Notes under the pieces: model-generated | Told to the model about the DNA's origin: nothing | Seen by the model: only the letters and a program-made list of their open reading frames with translations | The model's database searches: none | From: a virus | DNA: 22,147 nucleotides | IMG/VR virus record: IMGVR_UViG_3300050120_000144 | Span: 1 to 22,147 of that record | Reading direction: 5' to 3' (one strand) | In this document: piece by piece, positions 8,105 through 15,264 of the stretch | How the letters are laid out: each line of letters begins with the position of its first letter | How positions within the stretch are numbered: position 1 is the first letter of the stretch | Made by a program: the position numbers and the translations under genes

Positions 8105-8266
8105 TTATTCATCCTGACAAGTTGGGCAACTATCCTGCACCTTTCCCAATTTCTTCAACTCGAAGAAAAGGTCTTGTGCGGTGTCGAAATCTCCTGATAC
8201 ACCATCCTCATCTTGGTAGAACCATTTGTTTGTATCTGGGTCGTGAGAGATTACAAGGGTTGTCAT
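8105..8266 (-). CDS. Small acidic protein with CPxC motif, 53 aa
   Basis: First small gene after the UDG-exonuclease ORF; ATG 8266 follows that stop by one base, with GAGGAC about nine bases upstream. Sequence 'MTTLVISHDPDTNKWFYQDE' leads into an acidic helix and a C-terminal C47-P-T-C50 pair that could bind metal or form a disulfide. The longer in-frame start is rejected because it lies inside the upstream gene and lacks an SD. No family recognised. Confidence 0.55.
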   Translation of the reverse strand: MTTLVISHDPDTNKWFYQDEDGVSGDFDTAQDLFFELKKLGKVQDSCPTCQDE

Positions 8267-8267
8267 C

Positions 8268-9269
8268 TTAACTGTCCTCTTTAATATTCTTGAAGGATAC
8301 AGTGTTTTTCCAGTATTCCTGACTGCCACAGTAGATACTGCCGAGGAAGCCGAGACCCTTTTGCAGCTCAGGGAACATAATGGAATGGGCAATCATTGTG
8401 TCATGGATAGGTCCATTAACAGTAATGCCGTTTCTGGTGAGCAAGAAGGGAACATCAAACATACTGTTTTGTATGACCTTCGTACTTTTACTGTTTCCAA
8501 GTACACCTTGTATCCCTCTCCAGATGCGTAACTCCTCCTCAAGATTCCATCTCTCTGATATTGGCACCACACAGGCAAGGTCAGGTGCCGAACTGAAACT
8601 GATGCAGGATACCTCATAGTTGATTACCTCAATATCGAATCCAACAATCGTTTGCTCCTCGTAGTAGGCAAGCCAGTCGAGTGCATCCTGTATTGTAGCA
8701 TGGTTGTATACGAGTTGTCTATCCGGTCTTTTTAATTCAGGGAACTTACTCTCATCACGCGCCTTGGCAAAGTCTGCTGCCATTATGTACCTGTATGTGT
8801 ACATACCACGCAAGGCATTCATTGGGTGAAAGGTGGGAATTACCTTTCTGTTGGGAAGAAGTGTAGAAGGAAATAAATAACCACGATAAAGAGACAGGCG
8901 CCCAAGACTACATAGGGCGGCGAAAGCTGCGGGTCCACAAGCGACAATAATATTTGCCTCAACCTCAGACATTTCTGCTTGCAACATTCGCACATATTCC
9001 ATTCCCTTCTCTGTGAAGGTTGTCTTTTTCTCATCGAAGAAGAGGTTTTTATTATCAGCACGGCACTTGATAAGGTTGGTCATGTAGACCTCGCCCCTTA
9101 TCAAACCGGCATGATGGAGGCAATCCTCAAGGACTTTTCCATCGGGACCGCTAAACGGTTTACGATTACGAACATCGAAACCACTACTAAAATCCCCCAC
9201 TATAGCAATCTTACTTTTCTCATTGCCATAGGGAGGGACTTCTATTTTACCTTGCTCTGGGAGGAACAT
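8268..9269 (-). CDS. UDG-fold domain fused to N-terminal part of DEDD exonuclease, 333 aa
   Basis: Residues 20-160 resemble a family 4/5 uracil-DNA glycosylase fold: 'IAIVGDFSSG' (21-30), 'FSGPDGKVLED' (39-49), 'TNLIKCR' (64-70), and 'FHPMNALR' (148-155) at the usual HP-motif position. Residues 185-333 are a DnaQ-like proofreading domain with ExoI D212-x-E214 in 'GFDIEV' and ExoII N268..D272 in 'QNSMFDVPFL', plus 'HDTMIAHS'. The domain ends before ExoIII, which sits at the start of the polymerase ORF. UDG-like plus exo plus PolA on one chain is an arrangement I recall for SPO1-type polymerases; here the chain is divided. Start ATG 9269 has GGAG six bases upstream, within the motif GATTGGAG; a TTG 12 bases earlier is unlikely. 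Whether the UDG domain is active is unknown. Confidence 0.85.
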   Translation of the reverse strand: MFLPEQGKIEVPPYGNEKSKIAIVGDFSSGFDVRNRKPFSGPDGKVLEDCLHHAGLIRGEVYMTNLIKCRADNKNLFFDEKKTTFTEKGMEYVRMLQAEMSEVEANIIVACGPAAFAALCSLGRLSLYRGYLFPSTLLPNRKVIPTFHPMNALRGMYTYRYIMAADFAKARDESKFPELKRPDRQLVYNHATIQDALDWLAYYEEQTIVGFDIEVINYEVSCISFSSAPDLACVVPISERWNLEEELRIWRGIQGVLGNSKSTKVIQNSMFDVPFLLTRNGITVNGPIHDTMIAHSIMFPELQKGLGFLGSIYCGSQEYWKNTVSFKNIKEDS

Positions 9270-9281
9270 TGCGTTCTCCAA

Positions 9282-10517
9282 TCATTGTTTTGCGAGGAGT
9301 TTTTTCGTATCTTCCTCAACGGTCAACAGAAATTTTGCCTTGTATTCGGGGTTGATTTCAATTCCCAATACTTGAAGGCCTTGCTCGTAGCATGCCCGAA
9401 GGGTGACACCACTACCACAGAAGGGGACAAATACGAATTGCATATCTTCAAGGAAGATAGAGAGGAGGGTTTTCATCAAGTGGAGAGGACGCTGCTGTGG
9501 ATGATATGAAGGTTTATCATCACTGTAAAGGACGGTGTTCATACTGCCTTGTCTTGCCAACTTCACAGATCCCTTGCTACATACGAATAGGGTATCGTGA
9601 TTGTGTCCAAGCATGGTGGGGTCTTTCATTACGGTACCGCCATTCTTGTACCACACAAATGGTGTTGGATCAACTTTCCATCCTGCCGTTATGAGGTCAG
9701 AGTATGTTTCAATGTAACGGTCGTGGGGGAACCAATATAAAAGCCAGCAATCTTTTCCGGCAATTCTATGAAGTTCCTTTGTCAATTTTTCATTTGCATC
9801 CTTGAAGGGAGGGTCACATTCGATTAGGTTAATGTGGCCATTTGCCTTCATATGTTCCATTTGTTTGAAGGCATCACCAATTACATAATTGTCGGAGGCG
9901 CAACGGAGGGTAGCACTCAGTCCCCTCTCTTTCTGTGTACTAGCAGGATTATTTTCATGTTGCGCCATTTTACCTGCCTGGCGCCTTGCCAACTCCTGTA
10001 CGATGCTATCCTCCTCGGCCTTCTTAATGACGGTGCTGGCCTCGTCTGCGGTCTTGCATTGCTCCAAGGAGGGCAATACTTCCATCCCGGCGGCCAATCG
10101 TAGAGCACGGCTGACATTCATCGGGTTCTTATCAATCAACTCGGCTGTTTTCCTGCCTGTCCAATTGATATTTTTTTCACTATAGAGGGCATGGATTCGG
10201 GCAATCAGTTTGGCCTGTTCTTGCCAGGTGAACTCCTTGCGGTGGATGTTCTCTATCAGTTCAATCTCACGGGCATCTATCTCTCCTTCTATAACGCGAA
10301 GGAGCGCAGGCATCTCAGTAAGGCCCAAAGCCACGCAAGCTGTATAACGACGGCCACCGGCCAATAGATGTAGGTCAGAAGAAAGTGTAATTGGTTGGAG
10401 GATACCTTTCTCACGAATACTCTCCTGGAGTTCATCAATGTTGCCGAGGTCAACACGGTAGCGTTCATCGACAATAATGTCGGCTACCTTTACCATTTTC
10501 AATTTGTCTTTTATCAT
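9282..10517 (-). CDS. ParB-like domain fused to DNA methyltransferase, 411 aa
   Basis: Residues 8-95 form a ParB/Srx-type domain with the GGRR motif (54-57, 'LLAGGRRYTACVALGL'). Residues about 100-150 contain a ParB-like helix-turn-helix ('RKTAELIDKNPMNVSRALRL'). Residues about 205-411 are an S-adenosylmethionine-dependent methyltransferase: motif IV DPPF (235-238), 'RPLHLMKTLL' (343-352) and motif I FCGSG (366-370). The IV-before-I order fits the beta class, N6-adenine or N4-cytosine. It is expected to methylate phage DNA; the HTH could direct or regulate binding. ATG 10517 overlaps the Mom-like gene stop (ATGA) with GGAGGG upstream. Neighbouring Mom-like protein suggests a modification module. 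Confidence 0.85.
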   Translation of the reverse strand: MIKDKLKMVKVADIIVDERYRVDLGNIDELQESIREKGILQPITLSSDLHLLAGGRRYTACVALGLTEMPALLRVIEGEIDAREIELIENIHRKEFTWQEQAKLIARIHALYSEKNINWTGRKTAELIDKNPMNVSRALRLAAGMEVLPSLEQCKTADEASTVIKKAEEDSIVQELARRQAGKMAQHENNPASTQKERGLSATLRCASDNYVIGDAFKQMEHMKANGHINLIECDPPFKDANEKLTKELHRIAGKDCWLLYWFPHDRYIETYSDLITAGWKVDPTPFVWYKNGGTVMKDPTMLGHNHDTLFVCSKGSVKLARQGSMNTVLYSDDKPSYHPQQRPLHLMKTLLSIFLEDMQFVFVPFCGSGVTLRACYEQGLQVLGIEINPEYKAKFLLTVEEDTKKLLAKQ

Positions 10518-11326
10518 TTCAATCCCTCCAGCAGCATAGCAAGTTGTTCGGGTGTCAAATCTGCCAACAGTTTCTCGGCAGCAGTGACGGCTTTCTTTTG
10601 TACCTTTTTCTTCTCCTTCACAACCCTTGCTTTTGCTGCCGGCCGCACAACCTCCCTCCTGTTTCTCAATTCATCAAGGCGTTTCAATAACTCCTCATCC
10701 GATTGATTCTCGATAGGTGTTACTAGGTCAATTAATTGTGACACTTTCTTATCTCCATCACTCTTTGTTAGGTGGAAGATGAATTTGTGTTTGTAAAAGG
10801 ATTTCATTTTCACATAGCCCATCGCGTACATAATGGTACTATTCTTGTGTGCGTTGCTTACTTGCCTTTCTGTTTTCGGGTCGATCCACCTTGCATGAGG
10901 GCCAACTCGGCCCATGTAGAGCCAGTTGGTTGCTTTGTAAATTCCCCCACTGTGACCTTGTGCTTCGTCGGCAAATGTTACGAGCGATACAAAGCGCCTA
11001 TCCCTCCGTATGATTTTAATACTCTTTCCAAGCAGAAAGGATGCACTATTTCGGGGCGCTTCTGGGCGGATAACCAATCTAGATAGATTGAGGACCCGCC
11101 GCCAATCGCTTGCATTGACAGTGAGGGCGGTGTCTTTCGTAGGGGGTGTCCACCAAGCAATACCCATGAGGAAATTGTCTTGTTTACGGAACATCCCGTG
11201 CGTGTATATTGCGCTGGTACTCCCACCTTTCGCATAGTGAAATTCCTTTACTAAGGCTTGTGCATCTGCCAAGGGACAATCGGCAACGTACCAGTCTTGC
11301 GTGTTTAGGTTAGTGGAGGCATCCAT
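10514..11326 (-). CDS. Mom-like DNA modification protein (GNAT-type fold), 270 aa
   Basis: Core 'LNLSRLVIRPEAPRNSASF' and 'VSLVTFADEAQGHSGGIYKA' followed by 'TNWLYMGR' matches the phage Mom family, GNAT-like enzymes that hypermodify adenine in phage Mu to resist restriction. The assignment rests on remembered family patterns, so the exact product here is uncertain. After the core comes a basic linker (about 225-250, rich in Arg, Lys, Ala) and a short helical tail 'LLADLTPEQLAMLLEGLK' that also ends other proteins in this window. Start taken at ATG 11326 with AAGGTC upstream; the longer ORF would run through a terminator. It follows that terminator, so it may need its own promoter or readthrough. 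Confidence 0.75.
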   Translation of the reverse strand: MDASTNLNTQDWYVADCPLADAQALVKEFHYAKGGSTSAIYTHGMFRKQDNFLMGIAWWTPPTKDTALTVNASDWRRVLNLSRLVIRPEAPRNSASFLLGKSIKIIRRDRRFVSLVTFADEAQGHSGGIYKATNWLYMGRVGPHARWIDPKTERQVSNAHKNSTIMYAMGYVKMKSFYKHKFIFHLTKSDGDKKVSQLIDLVTPIENQSDEELLKRLDELRNRREVVRPAAKARVVKEKKKVQKKAVTAAEKLLADLTPEQLAMLLEGLK

Positions 11327-11347
11327 TCTGTTGACCTTGTAGGAATG

Positions 11348-11381
11348 CAAAAAGCCCCTTCCCCTTTTACAGGGAAGAGGC
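11348..11381 (-). terminator. Rho-independent terminator, leftward
   Basis: On the - strand GCCTCTTCCC (complement of 11372-11381) pairs over about ten base pairs with the G-rich arm complementary to 11354-11364, with a short A-rich loop, and is followed by TTTTT (11349-11353 read as A on the + strand). It lies between the DUF669-like gene stop (11402) and the Mom-like start (11326), so it should separate recombination genes from modification and replication genes. Confidence 0.8.
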
Positions 11382-11401
11382 AGACATTGCAACTTTACTT
11401 A

Positions 11402-11857
11402 TTATGCACGCCGACGGCCGGGCGCCTTACCATGGCCACCTGCAACCTCACCCCGGATTTTCGGGACACGAATTTGGTTAAACATATCACCATTTTCGTT
11501 TGGTTCTCCAAGGGCAACATCGACGAGGGCAGTCTGGCCGATCATGTTCATGGCCAAGGTGCCGGCGTCGTTGCTGTAGGGGACATTGAATAGGGCGAGG
11601 AACCTCTTCAACATCAGCAGCTTGAAGGCACCATTCTCGTCCCCTTCATACGGCAAGGTGATGTAATGACCAATCGCAGGCGCATTCAACTCAAGGTCGG
11701 TGAAGGCCAAGTTCACACGGAACATGGGCTTGCCGGGATTCTTACTGTTTGGGCCTGTCTCCTTTTCCTCACAGGAAACGATCTGGAGTTCGTAGGTGCC
11801 GAGAGCAACCGGCTTGCTTTCTTCAACGTCGTCGAGGTTTTCGGGAAGATATGACAT
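11402..11857 (-). CDS. DUF669-like protein, candidate ssDNA-binding protein, 151 aa
   Basis: Sequence 'LPENLDDVEESKPVALGTYE', a central 'NPGKPMFRVNLAF' and an OB-like run 'GHYITLPYEGDENGAFKLLM' match the DUF669/SSB-like proteins that accompany Sak4-type or RecA-like ATPases in phages. The C terminus is Gly/Arg/Lys-rich ('GGHGKAPGRRRA'), unlike the acidic tail of cellular SSB. Likely role: binding ssDNA during replication or annealing. The start ATG 11857 lacks a strong SD (AGAGAG). A GC hairpin and a copy of the 15-bp palindrome lie in the 80 bases upstream, implying a regulated start of its own. A strong terminator follows. Confidence 0.65.
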   Translation of the reverse strand: MSYLPENLDDVEESKPVALGTYELQIVSCEEKETGPNSKNPGKPMFRVNLAFTDLELNAPAIGHYITLPYEGDENGAFKLLMLKRFLALFNVPYSNDAGTLAMNMIGQTALVDVALGEPNENGDMFNQIRVPKIRGEVAGGHGKAPGRRRA

Positions 11858-11894
11858 TTTATTTTCTCTCTTTTCTCTGTTTGCCTACTCTCCT

Positions 11895-11910
11895 CGGGAT
11901 GAGGAGGCTA
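11895..11910 (-). other. GC hairpin upstream of the DUF669-like gene
   Basis: On the - strand CTCCTC and GAGGAG form a 6-bp stem around a short loop, between the palindrome at 11927-11941 and the start at 11857. The GAGGAG arm is too far from the ATG to be its SD, so a leader or attenuator role is only suggested. Confidence 0.35.
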
Positions 11911-11926
11911 TAGACTCTTGCACCGG

Positions 11927-11941
11927 GTAACAATTTGTTAC
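11927..11941. promoter_or_regulatory. 15-bp palindrome copy 2 (GTAACAATTTGTTAC)
   Basis: Reverse complement of copy 1. It overlaps the TAA stop of the leftward 64-aa gene (11938-11940) and lies 70 bases upstream of the DUF669-like start. On the - strand its right half reads TTGTTA, weakly like a -35 box, with TATAGC 15 bases on, so it could be an operator at a promoter. Confidence 0.7.
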
Positions 11942-12132
11942 ACGGTTTTTGTTATAACGGTGCCTTCGTTCTGCTTAAGAAATTCAACTGCCGTTAATCT
12001 AAATACTTCTTTATCTAATTCCCCTAACTCATTCCAAGTGTCTGCTGGCCACTCTTCCGGGAATTTTGCTAGTAGATTTTTCATGGATATCTCAAACAAA
12101 ATCTTACCTAATTCTTCCTTAGGTGAGATCAT
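11938..12132 (-). CDS. Small hypothetical protein, 64 aa
   Basis: Starts at ATG 12132 in an ATGA overlap with the Sak4-like gene and has GAGGG about seven bases upstream. Helical, acidic protein with 'EELGKILFEISMKNLLAKF' and 'TWNELGELDKEVFRL'. It sits between an annealing-type ATPase and an SSB-like protein, so a role in the same recombination module is possible; no family is recognised. The stop codon lies inside palindrome copy 2. Confidence 0.65.
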   Translation of the reverse strand: MISPKEELGKILFEISMKNLLAKFPEEWPADTWNELGELDKEVFRLTAVEFLKQNEGTVITKTV

Positions 12133-12932
12133 AGTTTACCCTCTTTTTCCAACTGCAAAATTTTCCCCAATCCCTGCCCTTCCAAGGATTTCGTGAAATC
12201 GAGGGTTACATCCTCGAAAGGATCAAGTCCCTTGATGCTGGTGCGAATTGCTGTTGTAATCTTATCTGGCACTGTTTGGAACTTATGGTGGATGTGCCCT
12301 TGACCGTCATTCTCCACCTCCGCTACGAAAATGTCACTGAAGAGGAGGGGAATCTTATTGCGCAATTGGCCGGTCATCATCGGCTGCCGAAATATACGCT
12401 TGGTCAATTCATCCTGCTTCATCTGCATGTGACCGGTCATGTAGATTGTCTTTCCTAATGATACCAATGTGCGGCATACATTAGTAAAGACTGTCATCTG
12501 CGGACCGTAATCGTCTTGCTGCGGCCAACTTCCCGGCCTTCCATTGATCGTTAGGGTTCGATCCATTATCAGATCAAGGAAGGTGGTTGCACTATCCATG
12601 CCGATAACATCAATATTATCGAAGAAACCATCTTGCAAGCGTTCGGTGAAATCCCTTTGCCAATCCTGATATACGATATTCTTGTGAGCTGTTACGGTGT
12701 CTCCTCCCTTTCCTTTACTCAATGATTGCACGTTGAGGTTAAGGGAGTCAGGGAAGAACTCTTCATATTCAACATCATATCCTCGCAATGATAACAAGGC
12801 ATTGGGGTCGAACAAATAAGCAAATTTCTTACCGGGAAGGGTGAGAAACTGCGTTGTCTTGCCACTGCCGGTGTCACCGAGAACGAGGAAACGATGCTGC
12901 GCGGTTGCTTTACTTTCGAGGGCATTTGCCAT
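12129..12932 (-). CDS. Sak4-like RecA-core ATPase, recombination protein, 267 aa
   Basis: AAA24/Sak4-type phage ATPase thought to promote single-strand annealing together with an SSB. Walker A GDTGSGKT (19-26), Walker B 'DVIGMDSATTF' with D113, and 'TIYMTGHMQMK' near residue 165 as the sensor strand typical of this family. Length is normal for the family. Its start overlaps the preceding gene by one base (TAATG) and lacks a good SD, so it is likely read by coupling. Neighbours (Cas4-like nuclease upstream, DUF669-like downstream) form a common phage recombination cassette. Confidence 0.8.
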   Translation of the reverse strand: MANALESKATAQHRFLVLGDTGSGKTTQFLTLPGKKFAYLFDPNALLSLRGYDVEYEEFFPDSLNLNVQSLSKGKGGDTVTAHKNIVYQDWQRDFTERLQDGFFDNIDVIGMDSATTFLDLIMDRTLTINGRPGSWPQQDDYGPQMTVFTNVCRTLVSLGKTIYMTGHMQMKQDELTKRIFRQPMMTGQLRNKIPLLFSDIFVAEVENDGQGHIHHKFQTVPDKITTAIRTSIKGLDPFEDVTLDFTKSLEGQGLGKILQLEKEGKL

Positions 12933-13246
12933 TAGAAGGGAATCTCATTAGTATCTACCTCTACCCACTCTCCTACAGGAATTTCTTCCTTAGTGATGGC
13001 AAGAGGGCGGGCGCTATCACGGATAGCCTCAAGGGTCATAGACCCCAACATACGGCGTGCATTATTTGCAACCTCAATTGCGACAACCTGCATGATTTGG
13101 TCGATTGCACCTGCCGAGAGGGTTACTTGTGTGGTGTTTCCATCTTCATCACGGAAGACAACCTTACCACCGTATGACTTGGGAAGGATACCTTCATTTG
13201 CAAAGGTGTAGTCATTCCAAGTTACTGCCAGTTTATCGAGTTTCAT
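12932..13246 (-). CDS. Hypothetical protein of recombination cassette, 104 aa
   Basis: ATG 13246 follows GGAG in a leader carrying the motif ACGATTGGAG. Beta-rich start 'LAVTWNDYTFANEGILP' and 'GGKVVFRDEDGNTTQV', then a helix, ending with the acidic 'VEVDTNEIPF'. The acidic tail ending in Phe resembles SSB-type C-terminal protein-interaction tips, which is suggestive only. No family recognised. It is coupled to the Sak4-like gene. Confidence 0.65.
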   Translation of the reverse strand: MKLDKLAVTWNDYTFANEGILPKSYGGKVVFRDEDGNTTQVTLSAGAIDQIMQVVAIEVANNARRMLGSMTLEAIRDSARPLAITKEEIPVGEWVEVDTNEIPF

Positions 13247-13270
13247 TTGCCTTACTCCAATCGTCTATGG

Positions 13271-13480
13271 TTAGTTTTGAATCAACGGTTGTTCATCTTC
13301 GTACCACGTTACTGCCTTCAATGTTTCCTTCGCAATTGTCCATTCCGTTATGGGGAATTTCAGATTCCCATTATGCATGCCGTAACCGAGCGGGCCGGAA
13401 TACATGCGGCAGGTTATGTAGGCACCACCACTGTCAAGGGAGAAGTAACCTCGCATACTATAGCGGGCATCAATCGACAC
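13271..13480 (-). CDS. Small hypothetical protein, GTG start, 69 aa
   Basis: GTG 13480 with AAGGGGG about six bases upstream, overlapping the nuclease stop by 11 bases. Beta-rich protein with aromatic residues ('YSMRGYFSLDSGGAYITCRM', 'GPLGYGMHNGNLKF'). No family recognised. An internal ATG eight codons later lacks an SD. Placement between nuclease and a Sak4-associated gene suggests co-expression with recombination genes. Confidence 0.6.
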   Translation of the reverse strand: MSIDARYSMRGYFSLDSGGAYITCRMYSGPLGYGMHNGNLKFPITEWTIAKETLKAVTWYEDEQPLIQN

Positions 13481-14453
13481 GGCACACCCCCTTAATCAAT
13501 TTATCAAGCTTGAGGACGTCGAACGGTTCCCACCTCTCCTCAACATATCCGGCAGGGACTTCGCTCAACTTAGTGGGGTCACTGCATGTGCTACAAATGT
13601 TGAGGAAGGGGCACTTACTGTACTTTCCATAACAGTTGTCCTCGTTGCGACGGAAGGTACCTGCCTCCAAATTCCCGTATTTCTCATATTCTGCTGTTTC
13701 ATCTTGAATTGCACCAATCCATCTCTTAGTATCGGTGATCCATTCTTGCAGCAAGGACCATTCATGTGCAACGGGGACGAATTTGAAGGCATCATGTACC
13801 TTCTTATGTACGAGGGAACAATCAACCCATACATCTTGCAACTTTGGGTAGTGAATGCTACCCATCATCTGATAGCCTTTTACTTGGGAGGCACTATTCC
13901 AACTTTCCAGGTAGTCGTTGTCGAAATTACCTTTGATACGATAGAGGGTGGTTGTTTTATGTTCAAGGACGTGGATACCACCTGCGTAATCAACAACCTT
14001 GTCGAGTTTCCCAACGTACCAGGTGTCATCAAGGCCGGGGAAAGGCATCGCCATTGGTTGTTCAATTCCGAGGACGATGCATTCCCGAATCATCCTATCC
14101 CGCTGCGTTGAGTAGGAGTAGAACATTTCATGAGCGGTGCCAGGGGTACGAGCGCCGAGGTCATCCTGCTGTTCCATGGACAACTCGAAGGTGTAATTAT
14201 CTTCCTCCCATTGCTTGCGGAAACCTTCCATGGCTAGATCGACGCGGTTACCAATGGAGAGATCTTTCCCGGCACCCCACACCTCATCCATTCCGGCATG
14301 CCAACTACTTCCGAATACCAATGCCGGAGGTTTAAGTCCACCGCCATCAGTTGTCCAACCGAGGACATGCCGCATTAAGTATTTGCGAGGGCACTCCTTG
14401 TAGGTGGAGATCATAGTATTATCTAAGTAGCGGGATTGTTTACTAAAACTCAT
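13470..14453 (-). CDS. Cas4/RecB-like PD-(D/E)XK nuclease with Fe-S cysteines, 327 aa
   Basis: Phage exonuclease of the RecB/AddB/Cas4 type. N-terminal 'MISTYKECPRKY' supplies one Cys; the C-terminal 'NCYGKYSKCPFLNIC' supplies C-x6-C-x5-C, the four-cysteine 4Fe-4S pattern of Cas4/AddB. Catalytic motif: D in 'GKLDKVVDY' and E-x-K in 'HVLEHKTTT'. Likely generates ssDNA for the Sak4-like annealing system. Start ATG 14453 has GGGAGGAT upstream, preferred over an earlier in-frame ATG inside the upstream gene. Overlaps the upstream gene by 11 bases and the downstream GTG gene by 11. Confidence 0.85.
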   Translation of the reverse strand: MSFSKQSRYLDNTMISTYKECPRKYLMRHVLGWTTDGGGLKPPALVFGSSWHAGMDEVWGAGKDLSIGNRVDLAMEGFRKQWEEDNYTFELSMEQQDDLGARTPGTAHEMFYSYSTQRDRMIRECIVLGIEQPMAMPFPGLDDTWYVGKLDKVVDYAGGIHVLEHKTTTLYRIKGNFDNDYLESWNSASQVKGYQMMGSIHYPKLQDVWVDCSLVHKKVHDAFKFVPVAHEWSLLQEWITDTKRWIGAIQDETAEYEKYGNLEAGTFRRNEDNCYGKYSKCPFLNICSTCSDPTKLSEVPAGYVEERWEPFDVLKLDKLIKGVCRVD

Positions 14454-14679
14454 TATATCCTCCCGTACCAATTGAAATACCCTTCACGATATAGGTGGGC
14501 TTAACAACCTGCTCAGAATAAAACATACCCACGGCACGAAGTACATAGGACTTTTTCCCTGTACTCTCTGTTAGGCGGGCAGCCTCTTGGTCTGCGCTAC
14601 GGCGAGTTGAGTGGCATACTACAGGATTACTTCCTCCCTGTATGTATACCATATAAAAAACTTCTGGACTTTCCATCAT
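14443..14679 (-). CDS. Small hypothetical protein, 78 aa
   Basis: ATG 14679 (or the adjacent ATG 14676) with AGGAG in a leader that is a spaced variant of the recurrent ACGATT...GGAG motif. Sequence 'FYMVYIQGGSNPVVCHSTRR' followed by a helix with 'ADQEAARLTESTGKKSYVLR' and a Tyr-rich end. It looks like a small alpha/beta protein; no family recognised. Located between the tRNA and the nuclease. Confidence 0.65.
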   Translation of the reverse strand: MMESPEVFYMVYIQGGSNPVVCHSTRRSADQEAARLTESTGKKSYVLRAVGMFYSEQVVKPTYIVKGISIGTGGYNEF

Positions 14680-14708
14680 CTTACTCCTATTGTCAATCGT
14701 TAATAGTA

Positions 14709-14782
14709 TGGAGCGTCCTATTGGATTTGAACCAATACCTATACGTTGGACCGTATCGCTCTACCCGTTGAGCTAAGGACGC
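14709..14782 (-). tRNA. tRNA with CCA-encoded end; anticodon loop 6 or 8 nt, probable Trp(CCA)-like
   Basis: On the - strand: 7-bp acceptor stem GCGTCCT/AGGACGC, D stem GCTC/GAGC, T arm ATTGG-TTCAAAT-CCAAT, discriminator T and encoded CCA; 74 nt in all. The anticodon arm is irregular: ATACG/CGTAT pairs perfectly but leaves a 6-nt loop GTCCAA; opening the last pair gives 8 nt, GGTCCAAC. If T is U33 the anticodon is CCA (Trp); if the frame shifts by one it could be read as TCC (Gly), which would fit the U discriminator but lacks U33. Isotype is therefore uncertain. Confidence 0.75.
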
Positions 14783-14791
14783 ATTCTTTTA

Positions 14792-15094
14792 TTACACATT
14801 ATCAAGGATGAGGTTATTCTCCTCATACTTGTCGAACCGATAGATCAGGAAATTAACACAGCCGAACCACTCCACCATGATTGCAGTCGCTACGGCTACT
14901 ACGGAGGGCATGTGGGATACAAGGAGGTAGTCATCATGCTCGGCATCTTTCAATCCCTCCTTGAGGGCGTCAAATACGGCGGCTATATCCCATTTTGCAT
15001 TTGTCGGTACGGTCAAATGTACAAGGGTGCCGAACTGCTCGGCATCACTGTAATCGTAACCACCGTCACCAAAGATAAATACTTTCTTTCCCAT
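14792..15094 (-). CDS. Hypothetical protein downstream of structured RNA, 100 aa
   Basis: Start taken at ATG 15094 with only a weak SD (AAGAGAA). Sequence opens 'MGKKVFIFGDGGYDYSDAEQ', with a beta strand and a Gly/Asp loop, then 'DDYLLVSHMPSVVAVATAIM' and ends 'NNLILDNV'. This looks like a small Rossmann-like or flavodoxin-like fold, but no family is recognised. Its 250-base leader holds a terminator and a 140-nt structured element, so expression could be controlled there. Confidence 0.6.
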   Translation of the reverse strand: MGKKVFIFGDGGYDYSDAEQFGTLVHLTVPTNAKWDIAAVFDALKEGLKDAEHDDYLLVSHMPSVVAVATAIMVEWFGCVNFLIYRFDKYEENNLILDNV

Positions 15095-15124
15095 CGTCTT
15101 TTTCTCTTGTTGTTCTGTTTGCCA

Positions 15125-15264
15125 TTTATAGGGAAGGTAGCTGTTATGGTTGCGATCCATACAGGTCAGCTGGGATGAAGGTCGAGTAGTGTGTGCTACG
15201 TAACAGGGACACCAGAGCCTTACCTGTGACCAGCTACATTACTGCCAACTACCTTCCCTATAAA
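15125..15264 (-). ncRNA. Candidate structured RNA, 140 nt closed by a 16-bp stem
   Basis: TTTATAGGGAAGGTAG (15125-15140) is perfectly complementary to 15249-15264. Inside are small stems: TATGG/CCATA (15145-15149 with 15157-15161), GTAG/CTAC (15186-15189 with 15196-15199) and CTGTTA/TAACAG (15141-15146 with 15201-15206). There are also competing pairings: ACAGGT (15161-15166) with ACCTGT (15222-15227), AGCTGG (15168-15173) with CCAGCT (15230-15235), and GTAGCTG (15137-15143) with CAGCTAC (15231-15237). No ORF. It could be a small RNA, a riboswitch-like leader, or a short element with terminal inverted repeats; no target duplication is visible. The strand is inferred from surrounding genes. 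Confidence 0.5.

Noticed and set aside
7739-8267. Group I or II intron between the polymerase halves
   Set aside because: The stretch is filled with three small ORFs with SDs and overlapping starts, and each half has its own SD and start or stop. No catalytic-core segments are recognisable by eye; splicing remains testable and is listed as an alternative.
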